Shown here: in pieces, positions 42,571 to 55,544 of the stretch | How positions within the stretch are numbered: position 1 is the first letter of the stretch | How the letters are laid out: the number at the start of each line of letters is the position of its first letter | DNA from: Schizochytrium sp. TIO01 | Taxonomy: Eukaryota > Sar > Bigyra > Thraustochytrida > Thraustochytriidae | Assembly (NCBI GenBank): GCA_004764695.1 | Contig: SMSO01000031.1 | Coordinates: 2,341,048 to 2,405,047, forward strand | Reading direction: 5' to 3' | Length of the DNA: 64,000 nucleotides | The notes under the pieces: model-generated | Seen by the model: only the letters and a program-made list of their open reading frames with translations | Told to the model about the DNA's origin: nothing | Databases searched by the model: none | Made by a program: the position numbers and the translations under genes

Positions 42571-42831
42571 TTGTTGGTTGATTCGAGTTCTTGCTTACGC
42601 GAGTTGGCAAACGACTCGCTCCTCCAACTTGCCTGCCACTGCGCCTTCCTCCTGAGGGAGCTAGCTCGCTCTCCAACAGCGCCGCCACAGCAAGACAATG
42701 CGCCTGCCTCAAGTCCCGTGTGCTCGCTCCTGCAGGGAGGGGCCGCCCACACAGGGGCTCGCGCTTCTCGATTCCTGGAGAGTCCTTGCTTGCTGTGCCT
42801 TTTTCAGATTCTGCGCTGCCTCATTCAGGTC

Positions 42832-42917
42832 CTCTTTCGGTTCTTGGAGTTCTTTCGGTTCTTGGAGTTCTTTGAGTTCTTGGAGATCTTGGAGTTCTTG
42901 GAGATCTTTGAGTTCCA
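42832..42917. repeat. GTTCTTGGA/GTTCTTTCG nine-base minisatellite
   Basis: About nine units of nine bases (GTTCTTGGA, GTTCTTTCG, GATCTTGGA). A multiple of three, so it stays open and gives Leu-Glu-Phe or Lys-Glu-Leu-Gln peptides. Confidence 0.93.
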
Positions 42918-43023
42918 CCAGCAGCAGAACTCACTCCTCGCGACAGAGGCGTCGATGGAGCCGCGTTGAGTTGAGGGCCGTGGAGGGCGTCTTCGTTGCT
43001 TCGTTCGCTTGTTCGTTTGATGA

Positions 43024-43071
43024 TTGTTTGACTGTTTGGCTGTTTGGCTGTTTGGCTGTTTGGCTGTTTGG
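43024..43071. repeat. (TGTTTGGC)n octamer array
   Basis: Five to six TGTTTGGC units with diverged ends. Confidence 0.94.
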
Positions 43072-43799
43072 TTTGCTGGTTTCATTCTTTCTTTAGCTGG
43101 CCATTTACTGCGAGGCTGGTACCTCCCTGAGATCGATTCGCTCGTGCAGAACAATGGGGATGGCAATCAGGACCAGGCGCAGACGAGTGCTCCGGCGGAG
43201 GCGGACCATCGTGTTCGGCCTGCCTGCGTGACGTGACGGCGCCCTCTTCCGCGCGTGGATCCAGCACTTGGCCGTCTTCGTCTCGGGCCCTCCGCCGCAG
43301 GCGTCCAAGCCGCCTCGTCGTTCGCCCGCGAGCGAGCTTAGGCTCAGAGCTCCAGCTTAGGCCCAGGCCTCGGCTCCAAGCCCACCTTCGTTCGAGCCTC
43401 GCTCAGCCTGAACCCGTGGCGCGTACGAGTGCACACCCACGCGCGCACTCACACACACTCTCATACACTCGCTCTCTCTCTCTCACACGCGCACACACTT
43501 AATTGCTTACTTAGATACATACATTCATACATACATAGATACGCAGAAATATACGTACATAAATACGCACGTACATGCATGTATACACTGGAACAGGCCC
43601 TCCTTGGCTCTCGGAATGTGGGACGGGAAGCGCCTCGAGGCCCGTGCCTGTGCCGCCGGCCTCTCTCTCGTGCGAAGGGAGGGGCTCTGTTCTGTGCCTT
43701 TCAAGAGCCTCCAGCTTTTCGGAGGCCTGCGGACCAGAATCGACGTCGTCGAGTTAGTTGGCTGCTTGCTTGGTTCGCAGGGACGTAGCTCGTGTGCGT

Positions 43800-43846
43800 G
43801 AGTTCTTGCGTGGGTTCTTGCGTGGGTTCTTGCGCGGGTTCTTGCA
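43800..43846. repeat. 12-bp minisatellite, four copies
   Basis: GGTTCTTGCGTG-type unit repeated four times with one C/T and one A/G change. Confidence 0.93.
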
Positions 43847-44010
43847 ACCAGTACGGTGCGGACTCCAAGGCCAGCTTGAAAGAAGCCTCGCTTGCCTCGG
43901 AGCGGTGAGTGATTGTAAGCAAGCCAGCACGCGAGGCCGTTGGGAACCACTCGTGGCGACCACTGCGCTGTCTCGAGCTCTGTCAACAGAGGAGTTTGTT
44001 TGGCCACGAG

Positions 44011-46697
44011 TGGCGTGAAGAAAGCAAGATCGAAAGAAATAGAGAAATAGAGAAAGAGGGCCAACGATGGAAGAGTCGGCCAGTGAGACGATTCTTCGTC
44101 GCACCCCTCAGCTCTCAAAGAACTGGGAAGAACGAAATAAACTCATCCGCATCAACTATGAGCCCTCCTCCCTCCCTTCTGGCTTTGAGGCATTTCCCAT
44201 GAGGCATCGCTTTAATTCTATGTGCCGAGGCAAGAACATGAGCAAGTTAGGGGCGCGACGCGATTGGATTCCAGGACGAATTTTCGAGAGCAAGTTTACA
44301 CTCAGGAGGCACTCTCTTGGCGCATTGGTAATTAGTTCTTTGCTATTTTGTTTTTTCCATCCATTTCGTTGTTACTTTTTTTTCCTTATAAAATTACAAA
44401 ATCATTATTTCTACGTCTTTACTTTTGTTTCTTTTAAAAAAGTAAAAGTTAAAAACTTTAGCTCCAGAGAGAGAAAGAAAAGAGCCTTCGAAGCACTGTG
44501 ACGAAATAAGTAATTCATTGCTTCGAGTTTTTACCGAGCTAAAAGATGTTAACTAGTTACCTATTTGCCTCATAGCACCTGTATATTATTAATCTCTGGA
44601 TAGGTATATTATTTACGAGGTGGCTAGCTAGCTAGCTAGGTAAAGGCACCTCTGATCAATCATGGGAGTCGGCTCCGTCGGGTGTGCGCAGCTCCGTGAG
44701 AAGCCCTCAGAGAGACGGTTCTTGCGCCGGCCCCAGTGTATCTTAAGCTCATTCGTCAAGGTTTCATTCACGCTGCTGCAGCTGCTTCGAGCCTTCTCAA
44801 AGGCCTTCTTTCCCAACATCGCTCGCTACACTGGTGTATTACAGTGTATATAATTAATACTTTTAGAGTACAGCATGGAATAATAAGCAGAGAGAGACTC
44901 TCATCTACACACCGATCATACATACGCATTTATAGCCCATGCTTAGACCAGCTTTGCTTTTGATACAACTCGTAGTAGTAGAGTACTAGAGGCCTATACA
45001 AAGGCAGACCTGAGCTGGAGCTGCTACTACTGCTGCCGCTGCCTAAAGGGGCCATCCATCATGCAGCTTTGGTGGAATTCGGAAGTCAAGCGCCCCTTAT
45101 TTGGGGCATTCAGAGGAAGTCGTCGAAAAACTTGCACTTGCGCATCTTCGACAGACACAATCTTATCGGATTAAACTCGTTCTGGGATCCTTCAAAGCTG
45201 CCGCACGAGCGTCTTGTATTTATTGCTGTTGTTGCTGTTGTTGTTGTTCTTTCAAAGCGGACGGACACCTTCGATGGCTGGGCGCGATCAGAGAATAGGT
45301 AAGTGCAGATGGATAGAACGCACGCACTCACTCACTCTTCTGTTTCAAGAGCGAAATCAACTGAGGCTGGCTAATTCCTTTTCTTATTATTTCATTTATA
45401 AGTAATAAAAGTAATAATAACTATTATTATTCCATTTTAAAAATAAATTAGATAGAGGATTCATAAGTTCGAAGAGCAGAGAGCACTTGAGATAGTGCTT
45501 GGGCCTCTTCGTGCAAGTCAAGATTCTTTCGCGTTTTCTGTCTGAGTTTTCTAATTCTTCTGAGGTCTATAGTCTTATTAGAGCCATCAATCCCATTTTC
45601 CCGTGCCTTGAAAAGTCACCTTGCTCCAAAGAAATCCGTATAAAACTTTTGCTGCATCGTTCTTACTGTGTTTAAAGATAGCCAACCAACAATCCAACAG
45701 GTTCAAAACCCTCTCCTCTATCGCTCTCACACACACGTACATACATACACCCTGATAATTCCATGACTCTTGCTATAATTCTCCCCAATTCCAGTCCTCA
45801 AAAGCTGAGCAGATCAATATCTTTAAAATGAAATGGCCTCTCTCGAAGCTCTTCCCTCACAGTGCGATAGGGCATAAAGAAAAGAACGCGTGTGAGTGTC
45901 TGTGTTCAACAAAGAGAGAGAGAGAGAGAGAGCCTCTCGCTGGGTGGTAAGTAGTAGTGCGTAGTGGCTTTTACCAGGAAGCGTTCGTCCTGCGTACCTG
46001 ACTCGTGGCCTTCCTAGAGAACTCTGTCTGAGGCGCCACAGCTTTCAAGCCATCATAGTTCTAGCAGGGTCTCTCTCACGTTCTCCGCGCTACTAGGGGT
46101 GGCTACGACTGTGCTAGAACCAACAGGAAGGGCCCAGAACTGGAAGGTTATTTTTTTAAATAATTGAATTAAAAGGTTCTCTTTTCCGGAGAAGTAAAAA
46201 AACACTGAAAAAGATAGGTATAATTGTGGCGCGGATTACGCAATAGAAAAAAGCAAGATATTCCGATGCGTTTGGCAGGGCAAGCGACTCGAAAGCGCTG
46301 CAGGTGCAGCTGCCGCTCTTCAAAGAGGCAATTCGAAAAAATACCAAGACTCACGTGGCCTACCAAAACGTGGAAGCACGTACCTTTTTGGCGCAAGGTA
46401 CTGCCGTGGTACCTATTGGAAAATGTTTTCTAATTTCAATTTGCATTTCTTTAAAAACATTTTTTTTATAAACTATGCTTTATACTTTTCAATCGATCTG
46501 CGTCGTAACATAGAAAATCAAAAGAAGGGCAGAAAGGCTGAGTAGGTTTCAGGTCGTTTGGGATTGCTGTCGCAAATGGGATAACATAGGCGTCTGGTCA
46601 GGGTGCTGGAGACCTAGCTAGTTCCTGGTATTCCTGCCTGCCTGCCTTTGGCGCTCGCTGCTTCGCTTGTGCGCCTTCGATAATTGAAGGTGCTTCT
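44011..46697. other. gene-poor region
   Basis: AT-rich with short arrays (GA at 45917-45933; TAGC run at 44622-44640). Open frames are short or run into A/T tracts. No gene recognised. Confidence 0.5.
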
Positions 46698-47173
46698 CTA
46701 GATGGATTGGGTAAGATAAAGCAGCATCGTCTCGGCTTCTCGAGAATTATGTGCAGTACTAAGTGCAGAATAGTATTCGTGACCGAGGATCGCGTTCAAA
46801 GCAAACCCCGGAACCGGTGTGCCCAAAGCACCAAACGCGGGCTTTGAGCTAAAGGATGTCGGGCAGTGCAGCATGAGGGCACGGGCAACGCTTCGTTCGT
46901 TGCGAGAAGGCTCCAGGCCCAGTTTTCCTGCGCTCTCGCAAGCGTGCTCAAAAAAGCTGCCGGCAGCAAGATGAGCTGCAGGTTCCCTCTGACCGTGCCA
47001 GCAGCCAAGTTTGAAGCTCAAGATGTACGAGCGGAGGCAGCAGCTGACGACATCGTGCTGATCTTCCGTGGCGGTCGGTGTCTTGCGCTTACGAGGGAGG
47101 CGAATATGTGCCTGCGGCCACAAGAACCTGTGCAGGACTCCCTCCGGGTCTCCCCAATCTTCAGTACACTACT
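46698..47173 (-). other. GC-rich open region, possible exon without ATG
   Basis: A minus-strand frame is open for about 158 codons and ends at TAG 46698, but its only ATG is late, so it would have to be a downstream exon. It reads ...W-G-D-P-E-G-V-L-H-R-F-L-W-P-Q... and ends ...E-A-E-T-M-L-L-Y-L-T-Q-S-I. Other frames over the same bases are also open. No domain recognised; chance is a fair explanation. Confidence 0.2.
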
Positions 47174-50100
47174 TCTCTTTTCAAGAAGTTGACGCCCCAA
47201 AGATGCGTACTTTCGACATGAATTCGGGTGCATGATAAGGGAAGGAAGGAAAGAAGGAAGTCGTCTACCTTGAAGGCCTCGCTCTGAATTCTAATCTAGA
47301 CTCGAAAGGATCGTCATGAGTTTTCTTTACCACGAGGAAGAAGTTCTTCACGGTCAGCACGGAACTGCTCAGACTCAGGGTTCATGCCTGATCCGGAGAT
47401 TTAGAAAGCCTATGAGTGGGTGGCCTTGCTTGTATGTTTACTTGTTTGTTTGCTGTTCTGCATCGTGGAGCCCAAAGCTTCACTCTTTGGGCAAGCACAC
47501 AGGCGGTGGGGGGCAGCGATGTAGAGAATCGAAGCACTGCGAGGTGCCTTTCTTATTACCTTGAAATTAGTTGCCAGCCTCGCCAGTGACGGAGAAACTC
47601 TTGGACGCCAGCAATCTTGGATATTTTCAGGTTTCCAGCGTGTTGTTTCTGGAGCGAAAATCAATGGGGGCTGTTTTTTTTTTTTTTTAAATGCTTGTGT
47701 ACAAGAATGAACTATGCATGGCCAACTTATCGAAACGAGCTTTCCTTTACAGTTAGTTCCCAAGGAGGATCCTCGCCGAGTCATTGACTCGAACACAAAG
47801 TAGAGCCAAAGGTGAAAACCCTTGCAAGATTGGGCTGCGTAACCGCCTTTGCTGCGTTAAAACCCCCAAAAGAAGAGGGAGAAATATGAAAAGGCACTCA
47901 AAAGACGCCGCGGCGTGAAGAAGAATACGCGCGTATCACCCAAAGATATGAAATGGATCGAAGTTGGCACACAAAGTCAACACTTCTTGCGAGACCACTT
48001 TGCAGTAGTAGGTAGGTAGCCTAGGTAGGTAGATAGTAGTACCATTTAGAACTCCAACTTTAATTTTATCCAAAAGCTGTTACCCTCGCGTATAAGTAGA
48101 AACCCTTTCAGTGTTATATACGTGAAGATCTCGGGTGTTTCGATCCAACAAGCGGTTGTCAACTTGAAAGTACCAAAGCATCATTTGCTTTGAGCTTTCG
48201 CATGACCTGGTGAGTCTCGAAGAACGCTTGGAACACATGCACTCCAGGCTCAAGTTTGCTTCGTGATGAAGGAAGCGCTGCTCTGACGCGTGGAAAGGAA
48301 TATTCCCGAAATTCTTGTAGCTGGTTAGATAGACGAGTTCTAGGTACCAATGCTGTTCCGTCAAAACAGAGTTTTGTCTTGGAGAGAAATGAAGCAGATC
48401 GAATTCGCAAGGTGCTTTCGTCTAAGCTGGAATGAGAAAGATCGAGCTCCCAGTCCGAAAGGCGTAACTAGAGACGCTCAGAAAGACTTGCAGGTTCTTT
48501 GCTAGAGGAGCAAGACGAAGAAGGACGAAGAAGTCGATGCAATAGCGATCTTTCAATTCTTCAGCAATAAGGAAGTGCGTTTCTCAACTGTTTCCACAAA
48601 CTTTCTGAGACGAGATGTTTTGCAGGTTTCTTCTGACCATTAGAAGACACGCCCGAGAATGCTTTGTCTTGACTTACATTTATATAGTTAATACTAAGCG
48701 TACTAGGGCTTAGGCCAGCACAGCAAATGTAAAACCGCCAGCATCGAGGCGTCTTCCGAAAAGCAAGCGAAAGCTTCTTTAAAAGACAAAAAGTTCAAGG
48801 AGAAGATCACGCGGAAAACAAGCCGGCTTAGACTCCAGTGCTGGTTGCTTTGGCAGTTTGCTTCGATATTCATACTCTAGCAAGCAAGCTTAATGAAGTC
48901 ACTGTCTCGGCCTGAGTCATAATTAAGAAACGAACGGTTATCTTTCAGGTTGGAGATTTATTTCCTCTCAACTTGAAGATTCCAAGTTTTGATGCGTTCA
49001 ACGCGAGATAGCATGGGGCTGTGAACAACCGCTAGAGGCTGAGAGGAAATTTCACGTGAAATATCCTTACAAATGAGTGTTCTTTGACTGACATTGTGTG
49101 CCTGGCTACATAACGGAAAACAAACCAGGGAGAATTTGATATAGGTGTACCACTATGATCAAGAAATTTCAAGCAGTTGTGTGGAAGGGAAGTTGCACTA
49201 GAAAGCGTTAAATCTTGACTTTCCTGATTTTAAGAAATTGATGTTTTCAACTAAATTATGGTGTTAAAGTAGAACACTATTCGTAAGGGTTCCCAAACGA
49301 ATGGGCTGGTTACAGGAGCGTTCATCAACTTCATTTGCATGAAGCCTATCAGGTTTGTGCGACAATATCTCATTCCAAATGCAGCCACATCTCAAAACAC
49401 GTATTTCCTTCGTTGACATAAGCTACTTGCGTTCACATAGGTCAAATGATTCGTATCCTCAGTTCAAAAGGGAAGATTTATATTTTGAATGTGCGCTGAT
49501 GGAAAAATATTTGTTTTGAAAGAATACTTTAGTCAGATGTTTCGAAAGCGATGCGACATCTTCGAATCATTATTTTCAACACAGCAGCGACAATAATTCA
49601 AACGAGTTAATGTATTAAGATGTTACGTTAAAACTTTGTGTGAATCAGCTTCATGAATTCGTTAGACTGTCACTATTTGATCGTATTACACATGGTACGT
49701 ATGATGGAGTGGCACAACACGGGATCACCTCTCAGAAGGTTTATGTGTTTCTTTTTTGTGAATAATGATGACAGAACAACAGAGTCTTCAGATCAGCACT
49801 CGATTAAAAAGTAAAAAGGAATTTCAGCAAGTACGATACTTAGCATGGATATTATACAACACGTTCGCAACACAACTACTTCTTCGTAAGCAATATATTA
49901 TGCGGCTGTAAGGTAAGATTCTCGTCTATTTTTTATACTATCATGACGAAGACGAGTAGAAAAGTTTACCAAGTCTTGGTCCAGGAAAGGATATGTCAGA
50001 ATGATGTTTAAATCAGTACTCACGGTTAGTCTGAGTCAAGGAAAGTGACAAACAACCTTCCCGTTAAGAAATAAAACATGGTATCCTGATGCAAACGAGC

Positions 50101-51014
50101 AGAAAAGTTTACGAAGATAAATAAATTTCTTCATGAAGTACCTACGTATAGCCGGAGTCAAGAAAGGTGCGTGGTCAACTTTCTTGTTTAAGAAATAAAA
50201 CATCACTTGTTATTTAACTTTGACATGGCATTGGAAAAAAGAATAGGGGGAACTACCTGTGTAGTTTTGCTCTTCTGCGTAGGACAAGCATGGCAATTAT
50301 ACAAGAACACAATAAGTGATAATCATTTCAAAAAAAGATGTACAAAATGCGTCAAAAAATATACATTCTAATGGTTGGAAAGTAAGGTATTTGTATAGAG
50401 ATGGTTTCAAAAACGGCACCTTCCGTGCGGCTATTTATCCCATTTTCTGGGACCCTTTCTCCCATCTTCAACTTCGGCCTCAACTGAGCCCACATCACAG
50501 TCATGGCGGCGAATGAAAAGAAGAATGAGAGCCCCGAATCGAAAAAAGGAAAAAGAAGAGTAGTAGCATGAAGGAAAAAGATGCAACAAACAGCTACCGC
50601 ACGAAACAGCGAAGTCTGCGGCAGCGAGAGGAAATAATTGAACGTAGAAATGGTCATAGAGAGGCAGAACCCTGGAAGTACAAACGAGAAGAGAGGTTTC
50701 CATCAAGAAAGAAAAAAACAATAAAGAGTCTTCATCCTGCGTCAAGCTGGGCGAGAACTCACAATGCAGTCGATCGTCACGGTGAGAGTGGATAATCGAT
50801 ATTCAGAGTCTTGGCCAAGTGATTGGAAAAAGGCAAGAACTCGCATCTTGGTCTATAAACCTCTACTTCTTTTTTGTTTTTTTTTGCACCACAGGGTTCG
50901 GGAGGAAAAAAGATTTGTGTCTGTGTGTTGAACTGTTGTCTTCGCGTTTGAAGAGCTATTCGACATAGAGCGAATGGATGATAAGGATGTGTCGATAGTT
51001 GGTATAGATGGAGT
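47174..51014. other. gene-free stretch
   Basis: Moderately AT-rich, with almost no open frame above 60 codons between 48.4 and 50.3 kb. It contains the diverged duplication at 49952-50203. No gene recognised. Confidence 0.55.
49952..50203. repeat. diverged tandem duplication (about 110-130 bp units)
   Basis: Copy 1 (49952-50079) and copy 2 (50095-50203) share ACGAGYAGAAAAGTTTAC at the start, GAGTCAAG(G)AAAG in the middle and TTAAGAAATAAAACAT at the end, with indels between. The copies are clearly related but old. Confidence 0.8.
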
Positions 51015-51308
51015 TTACTCCGAAGCGTGTGGTAAGACTGCAACTGCATGGACACGCTCCCGCCATGCGCGGTTGGTATTTGTTGAGCCACTCCTTGGTG
51101 AGAGCCAGATCTGGAAGGGTTCTTGAGGGTTACTCGCGTGTGACTGAGGCGAGTCGAGCTGCACGCTTTCGAGAGAAAGATCTTCTCCGTTGCCTTCCGG
51201 TCGCAAGTACCTTGTGTGAAATCCAGATGGTTTGGCAGCCAAAGCTTCACGGGGGCTTGCCAGGCGGGGGGTGGTCCTCATGTTGTTCATTTCTTGTTGA
51301 ACAGGCAT
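51015..51308 (-). CDS. weak candidate: hypothetical protein (97 aa)
   Basis: ATG at 51308 (A at -3) to TAA at 51015. The frame is open a little further upstream but has no ATG there; CTACAG just before the start could be an acceptor. Polar, Ser/Pro/Arg-rich sequence (R-L-A-S-P-R-E-A-L, W-L-S-P-R-S-G-S) without a known domain. The opposite strand is also open over nearly the same bases, so this may be chance. Confidence 0.2.
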   Translation of the reverse strand: MPVQQEMNNMRTTPRLASPREALAAKPSGFHTRYLRPEGNGEDLSLESVQLDSPQSHASNPQEPFQIWLSPRSGSTNTNRAWRERVHAVAVLPHASE

Positions 51309-52371
51309 TCTTTTTGCTGTAGATTCCACGATAAGAAATCTCCTTCCTTGGATATCTACGAAAGCTCTGCTGCTTTCGTGTCGGTTTGAGTTGTCCTTAG
51401 CGAAACTTTCTGTAGTTTGGTCTCCTCTTCGCGAAGCGTAGAGTTCTCCTTACTAACTTTTTCTCGATGAGCGATGCAGCACCAGCACCTTCTCAGCAGC
51501 ACACAATATCCCTGGCTCGATGGGCAAGGCAGGCAGGCAGGCAGGCAGGCTTGTCTGCTCAGTCAGTTTAATCCGAGGCGAGACTCCAACGAAAGTGGCA
51601 AGCAAGGATTGGTACGTGCTCGCGGAGGTAAGCAAGACTGGGTCTTAGGTTGGCCTTGCTTAGTAAATAGTGATCGATTGTCAGATGGTTGACTGATTGA
51701 TCGTCTGGTCGATCGATTAGGGGTTTGCTTTTCCTCTTTTTGGCGTGCCTTCCTTTTCTCTTTCTTTTCTCTTTCTTTCTTTCCTTTTGCTTGATTCGCC
51801 TCGTTATCTCCTCTTATTTGACAGACAGAGAAAAGCAAAAAAGAAAGAAAAAAGAAAGAAAAACGAAAGAAAAAAGAAGTACTTTTAAAGTAAAAGAAGT
51901 AGAAGCAACAGTAGTAGTAGCATCAACAGAGAATCCCCACTATTTATTTATCTTATTATTCTTGCTAGAGGTTCTCTTTTCTCCCCGCTTCTGCCTCTGC
52001 CCACTTTCTTCCAACAAACCATTCTTCCAGTTTCTGTCTTTCTTTCTTTCCTTCCTCCTTCTTCTCTTTTCTTTCTTTTCTTTTCTAGATCTCTGGACCA
52101 GGCTGGTGGATGTGAGGGGGACTTCTTCTCTGTAAAAAAGCTCGAAAGAAAGAAACGCAGAGAGGGGGAGGGATCGAGAGAAAAGAAAACAAACTATCAA
52201 AACCTCTCGGCAATCAGGACGCGACCGCAGTGAAAGCAAGCTGTTGCGGAGGCCGAGCCTGAGCGCATTCGAGAGCTTGAGGTGAGGAGCCCGCAAAGGG
52301 GAGAGGCCGCCGACTGCGCTCGCCCTGGCTGAGGCCTCCGCATAGATCAACCAAAAAGCCAAAGACAAAGA

Positions 52372-52373
<2 letters not shown>

Positions 52374-52412
<39 letters not shown>
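52374..52412. repeat. (GA)n array
   Basis: About 17 GA dinucleotides passing into GGGA. Confidence 0.95.
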
Positions 52413-52805
52413 AGGACTGGAGCCGAGCACGAAAGAAGAATGTACAGAGGAGCGCCTCGCACTGTGGGGACGTAAGAGGACGTCCAAGGGCGCGAAGAGG
52501 TCCGAGCACGGGGCTGTTCTGGAGGAGAAAGGTCACTGTGGGGATAAAGACTGCCAGGGCGCTCTCTAGTGCGGGGAGGCTCGGCAGAACAGAGAGCTGC
52601 GGCAATTTCCCCGAGGGTGGGCGTTTGGCCCCTCACATCGCCCATCAACTCCGCTCTCTCTGAGCGCTCATTTATTCTCCCTTAAAGTCGATTCAAAAGG
52701 GTTCTCGAGCCTTTTCTTTCACGCACGAAGTGTTAGGTCGAGCGTAGGTGGGCATAGGTGGTACCACGAGCGTAAGAGCTCATACGAATGGAAGCAGCTT
52801 CAAAA

Positions 52806-52931
52806 GACAGGAAGGAGTCAGGATCAAGGCGTTAATACACTATAAAAGACAGGAAAGAGTCAGGATCAAGGCGCTAATACACTATAAAGGACAGGAAAGA
52901 GTCCGGATCAAGGCGCTAATACACTAACCTT
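52806..52931 (+). repeat. 42-bp minisatellite, three copies
   Basis: Three units of exactly 42 bp starting GACAGGAA (52806, 52848, 52890), with one to three substitutions each. The first two copies end in ACTATAAA, so the unit carries a TATAAA hexamer. Confidence 0.95.
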
Positions 52932-54435
52932 CTAAAGTATTCATTTGCCACGCATTCTGTATGTTGTTTATTTCTTTTCCATCTGGCGTGTCTTCCTCCT
53001 CTGGACGGCAGGAAAGTCCACAGAGGGAAAGATTGAGGGCTGAGAGAGAGGGAGAGGGAGTCAACAGCGATGTTTCGCGCAACCATATGCTGCGCTGGCT
53101 CGTGTTTTTGCCGACGCCCGCTCGATCACCGACGAAGATGGTCCGCTGCTCAGACTTTGCGATGCTCTTGGCGTGGCGGCGTCGCGGATGTTATTCCCAT
53201 GTACTTTTCTATGTTATTGCTGTAGTATTTTCTTTGCAATCAATCAATTAATTATTTAATTTTATTATTGATCAACGGGAAATGTGCTTACTAACTCAAC
53301 TTGGCTCCTTTTAAAATGTTAATCTAAAAAATTAATAAAGAATGAGCTGTTGTTATGTAAACAACACAAAATAAAATAAAAAAGAAGTAGAAAGGCTTTT
53401 TGTTCTTGTCTTCCTTGGTCTTTCTTCGTTCCTTCATCTGGCCACGCGCAATCCCCGCATTGAACGCGTACAGCTGGACAAGAAAAAAGGTTTTCCTATT
53501 CACAGAGAGACAGACGCATAGACTGAAAGACGCATAGACTCTGAAAGATGCATCGACTGAAAGACTCAGAATAGAGACTCTGACGCACTCGATCTTTCAT
53601 TCAAGGAATCGATTTAGTTTTGCCAATTCAACAAACAGACGAAGAAACAGACAGACAGACAGACAGATAGAGAGATGAGAAAGTCGCGCGAAGAACTCGG
53701 CGGCGAAAGATACTGAAAACAATAAGACTCGCTAGCTGCTTCTTGTTTCAAGTGTGAGGAGAATCGACGAAAACGATTAGCCCGAAAAAACATTTAGTCT
53801 GCTGAGGGCAGTCGAACAACAAATTAAATTTGTTTGTTTGTTTGTTTGATCATCGTAGGTGTAAAGGCAAAAGAAAGGTAAAGCACCGACGGTCTGAGAA
53901 AGCGCGGAGAGGCTCTCTCCTTTCACGTTGGCCTGGCTGGCAGAAGTTTGTACTTTTGTTTTTTGGGATGACCTAATAGCCATCCCTAAAGGTGAACAGA
54001 ATAGAGCAGATCCAATGGAATGCTGCTTATAAAATTCTAGTTAAGACTGATTGGTTAATTCATAAAACGAAAGCTGTTCGTGGGTTCGCGCTCGTTAAAG
54101 CAGCAATCAAATCAACCATCTGTTATGAGTAAGCCGGTCAAAACGGAGCCAAGCCGCCCAGGGCAACCTTCTGCATGGTACGATGCGTTGCCAAATCCAA
54201 GTTACTTGCGCTCGTATTCGTCGTTACGCCTTTGGAAATAGAAAAGTGGCAGACCTCGAGAAGCAAAGTTACCCTGTCGGAGCTCCAAGTGATGAATGAT
54301 CGGGCGATCGATCGGATTGTTGATGCACACGACGTGCGACTTCATCATTTACGAACTATTCTCTTATGCAGAGAGAGTCCTTATTGGCTGTGAACAAAGA
54401 GGTAAGCCAAGTATCTTAAAAAAGGAACGTGCGAA

Positions 54436-54529
54436 TCACTCATTCACTCACTCAATCTCTCACTCACTCACTCACTCACTCACTCACTCACTCACTCACT
54501 CACTCACTCACTCACTCACTCACTCACTT
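54436..54529. repeat. (TCAC)n array of about 22 copies
   Basis: TCAC/ACTC units, interrupted near the start (TCAATCTC), then pure to 54529. Confidence 0.96.
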
Positions 54530-54980
54530 GCTCGCGTAGGGCTCATCCAGGCAAAAGTCTACTCACTTGCGTTCTTGAACAACCAAAAGAAGCTTTGAAA
54601 GACAGCAGCCGCTATTGCACTCTTACCCTTTGTACTAGCCGAGAGAGACGGCGTGACAGCAAACAAACAGCACAAACAAGTGAGAGCGACTTTGAACTGT
54701 CCGAAGTTAACTTCAGAGTACCTTGATTCATTCCTTCGCTTATTCATTCCTTCATTCATTCTGCGTTCGGCCCCAACTAAACTAAACAGTGCGCAGCTCC
54801 GATCAGTCAGGTTCGAGGCCTCTTCTCCGCGAGCATAAGCCGCGCTTATTGGGGCTCTGAGGGGCAAAAGCGCAGGAGAAAGAAGCCAAGGAAAGCAGCC
54901 TAGTTTTGCAAAACTTGAAAAGGAAGCAGCAAAGCGCCCCAGGCGGCGCACACCTCGCCATCAAAACGAGCGCGCCGTGG

Positions 54981-55024
54981 CAGAAGAAGAAGAAGAAGAA
55001 GAAGAAGAAGAAGAAGAAGAAGGA
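54981..55024. repeat. (AGA)n array
   Basis: About 14 uninterrupted AGA trinucleotides. Confidence 0.96.
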
Positions 55025-55500
55025 GACGGCTCTCCCCGGAGTTTTACTACAATTCTATGGACCAAAGCCGAAGAAAAGGCTTCGAAGCAAGAACAGTGTG
55101 CAAACGAGACGGAACTCTGAGGCGCTGTCGCTGAGTGGGAGAACTTGAAGAGGCCAGGTGTTTAATTTATGATCGAATTATTGAAAGCTATTGAACACTA
55201 AGGGATATAAGTACAAGAAGAGAAATATACATATGAAGGAGATGGCGAAACGTGACGTGAGAAGGAGCGATGAAACTAAAAGATAACCAAAGAAGAAGAA
55301 TACACAACTATTGTTGTAGTCGTAAACATCATCTTTCCCGCAGCGGCTTTGAAGAGGAAAACATGATTTAGTTAATGTTGTTTTTCTGCTGGTGAAACTT
55401 GTTGGTTAGAAACTGAAATGAAAATAGTGAAATCCTCTTTATCAATTAAGAGGTATTTATATAATTATAATTTATGATAAATCTCTCTCTCGATTTTAGT

Positions 55501-55544
55501 AAAATAAGAAGAAAATAAGAAGAAAATAAGAAGAAAATAAGAAG
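55501..55544. repeat. 11-bp repeat, four exact copies
   Basis: AAAATAAGAAG repeated four times without change. Confidence 0.96.

Larger units (their letters stand above)
42000..44010. other. GC-rich island with repeats, no clear gene
   Basis: Several frames on both strands are open at once because stops are rare in this composition. A minus-strand frame near 43195 starts MVRLRRSTRLRLVLIAIPIV (basic then hydrophobic, signal-anchor-like) and is followed by GAG|GTACCA, a possible donor; no downstream exon was found. Short repeats below break up the rest. Could be a promoter-type island or a non-coding RNA locus. Confidence 0.4.

Noticed and set aside
43909-44501. forward frames of about 97 and 144 codons
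   Set aside because: They run from a GC-rich island into AT-rich homopolymer tracts; composition changes along the frame as expected for chance.
54436-54529. a regular repeat that could suggest a CRISPR array
   Set aside because: Simple TCAC microsatellite without spacers, in eukaryotic DNA.
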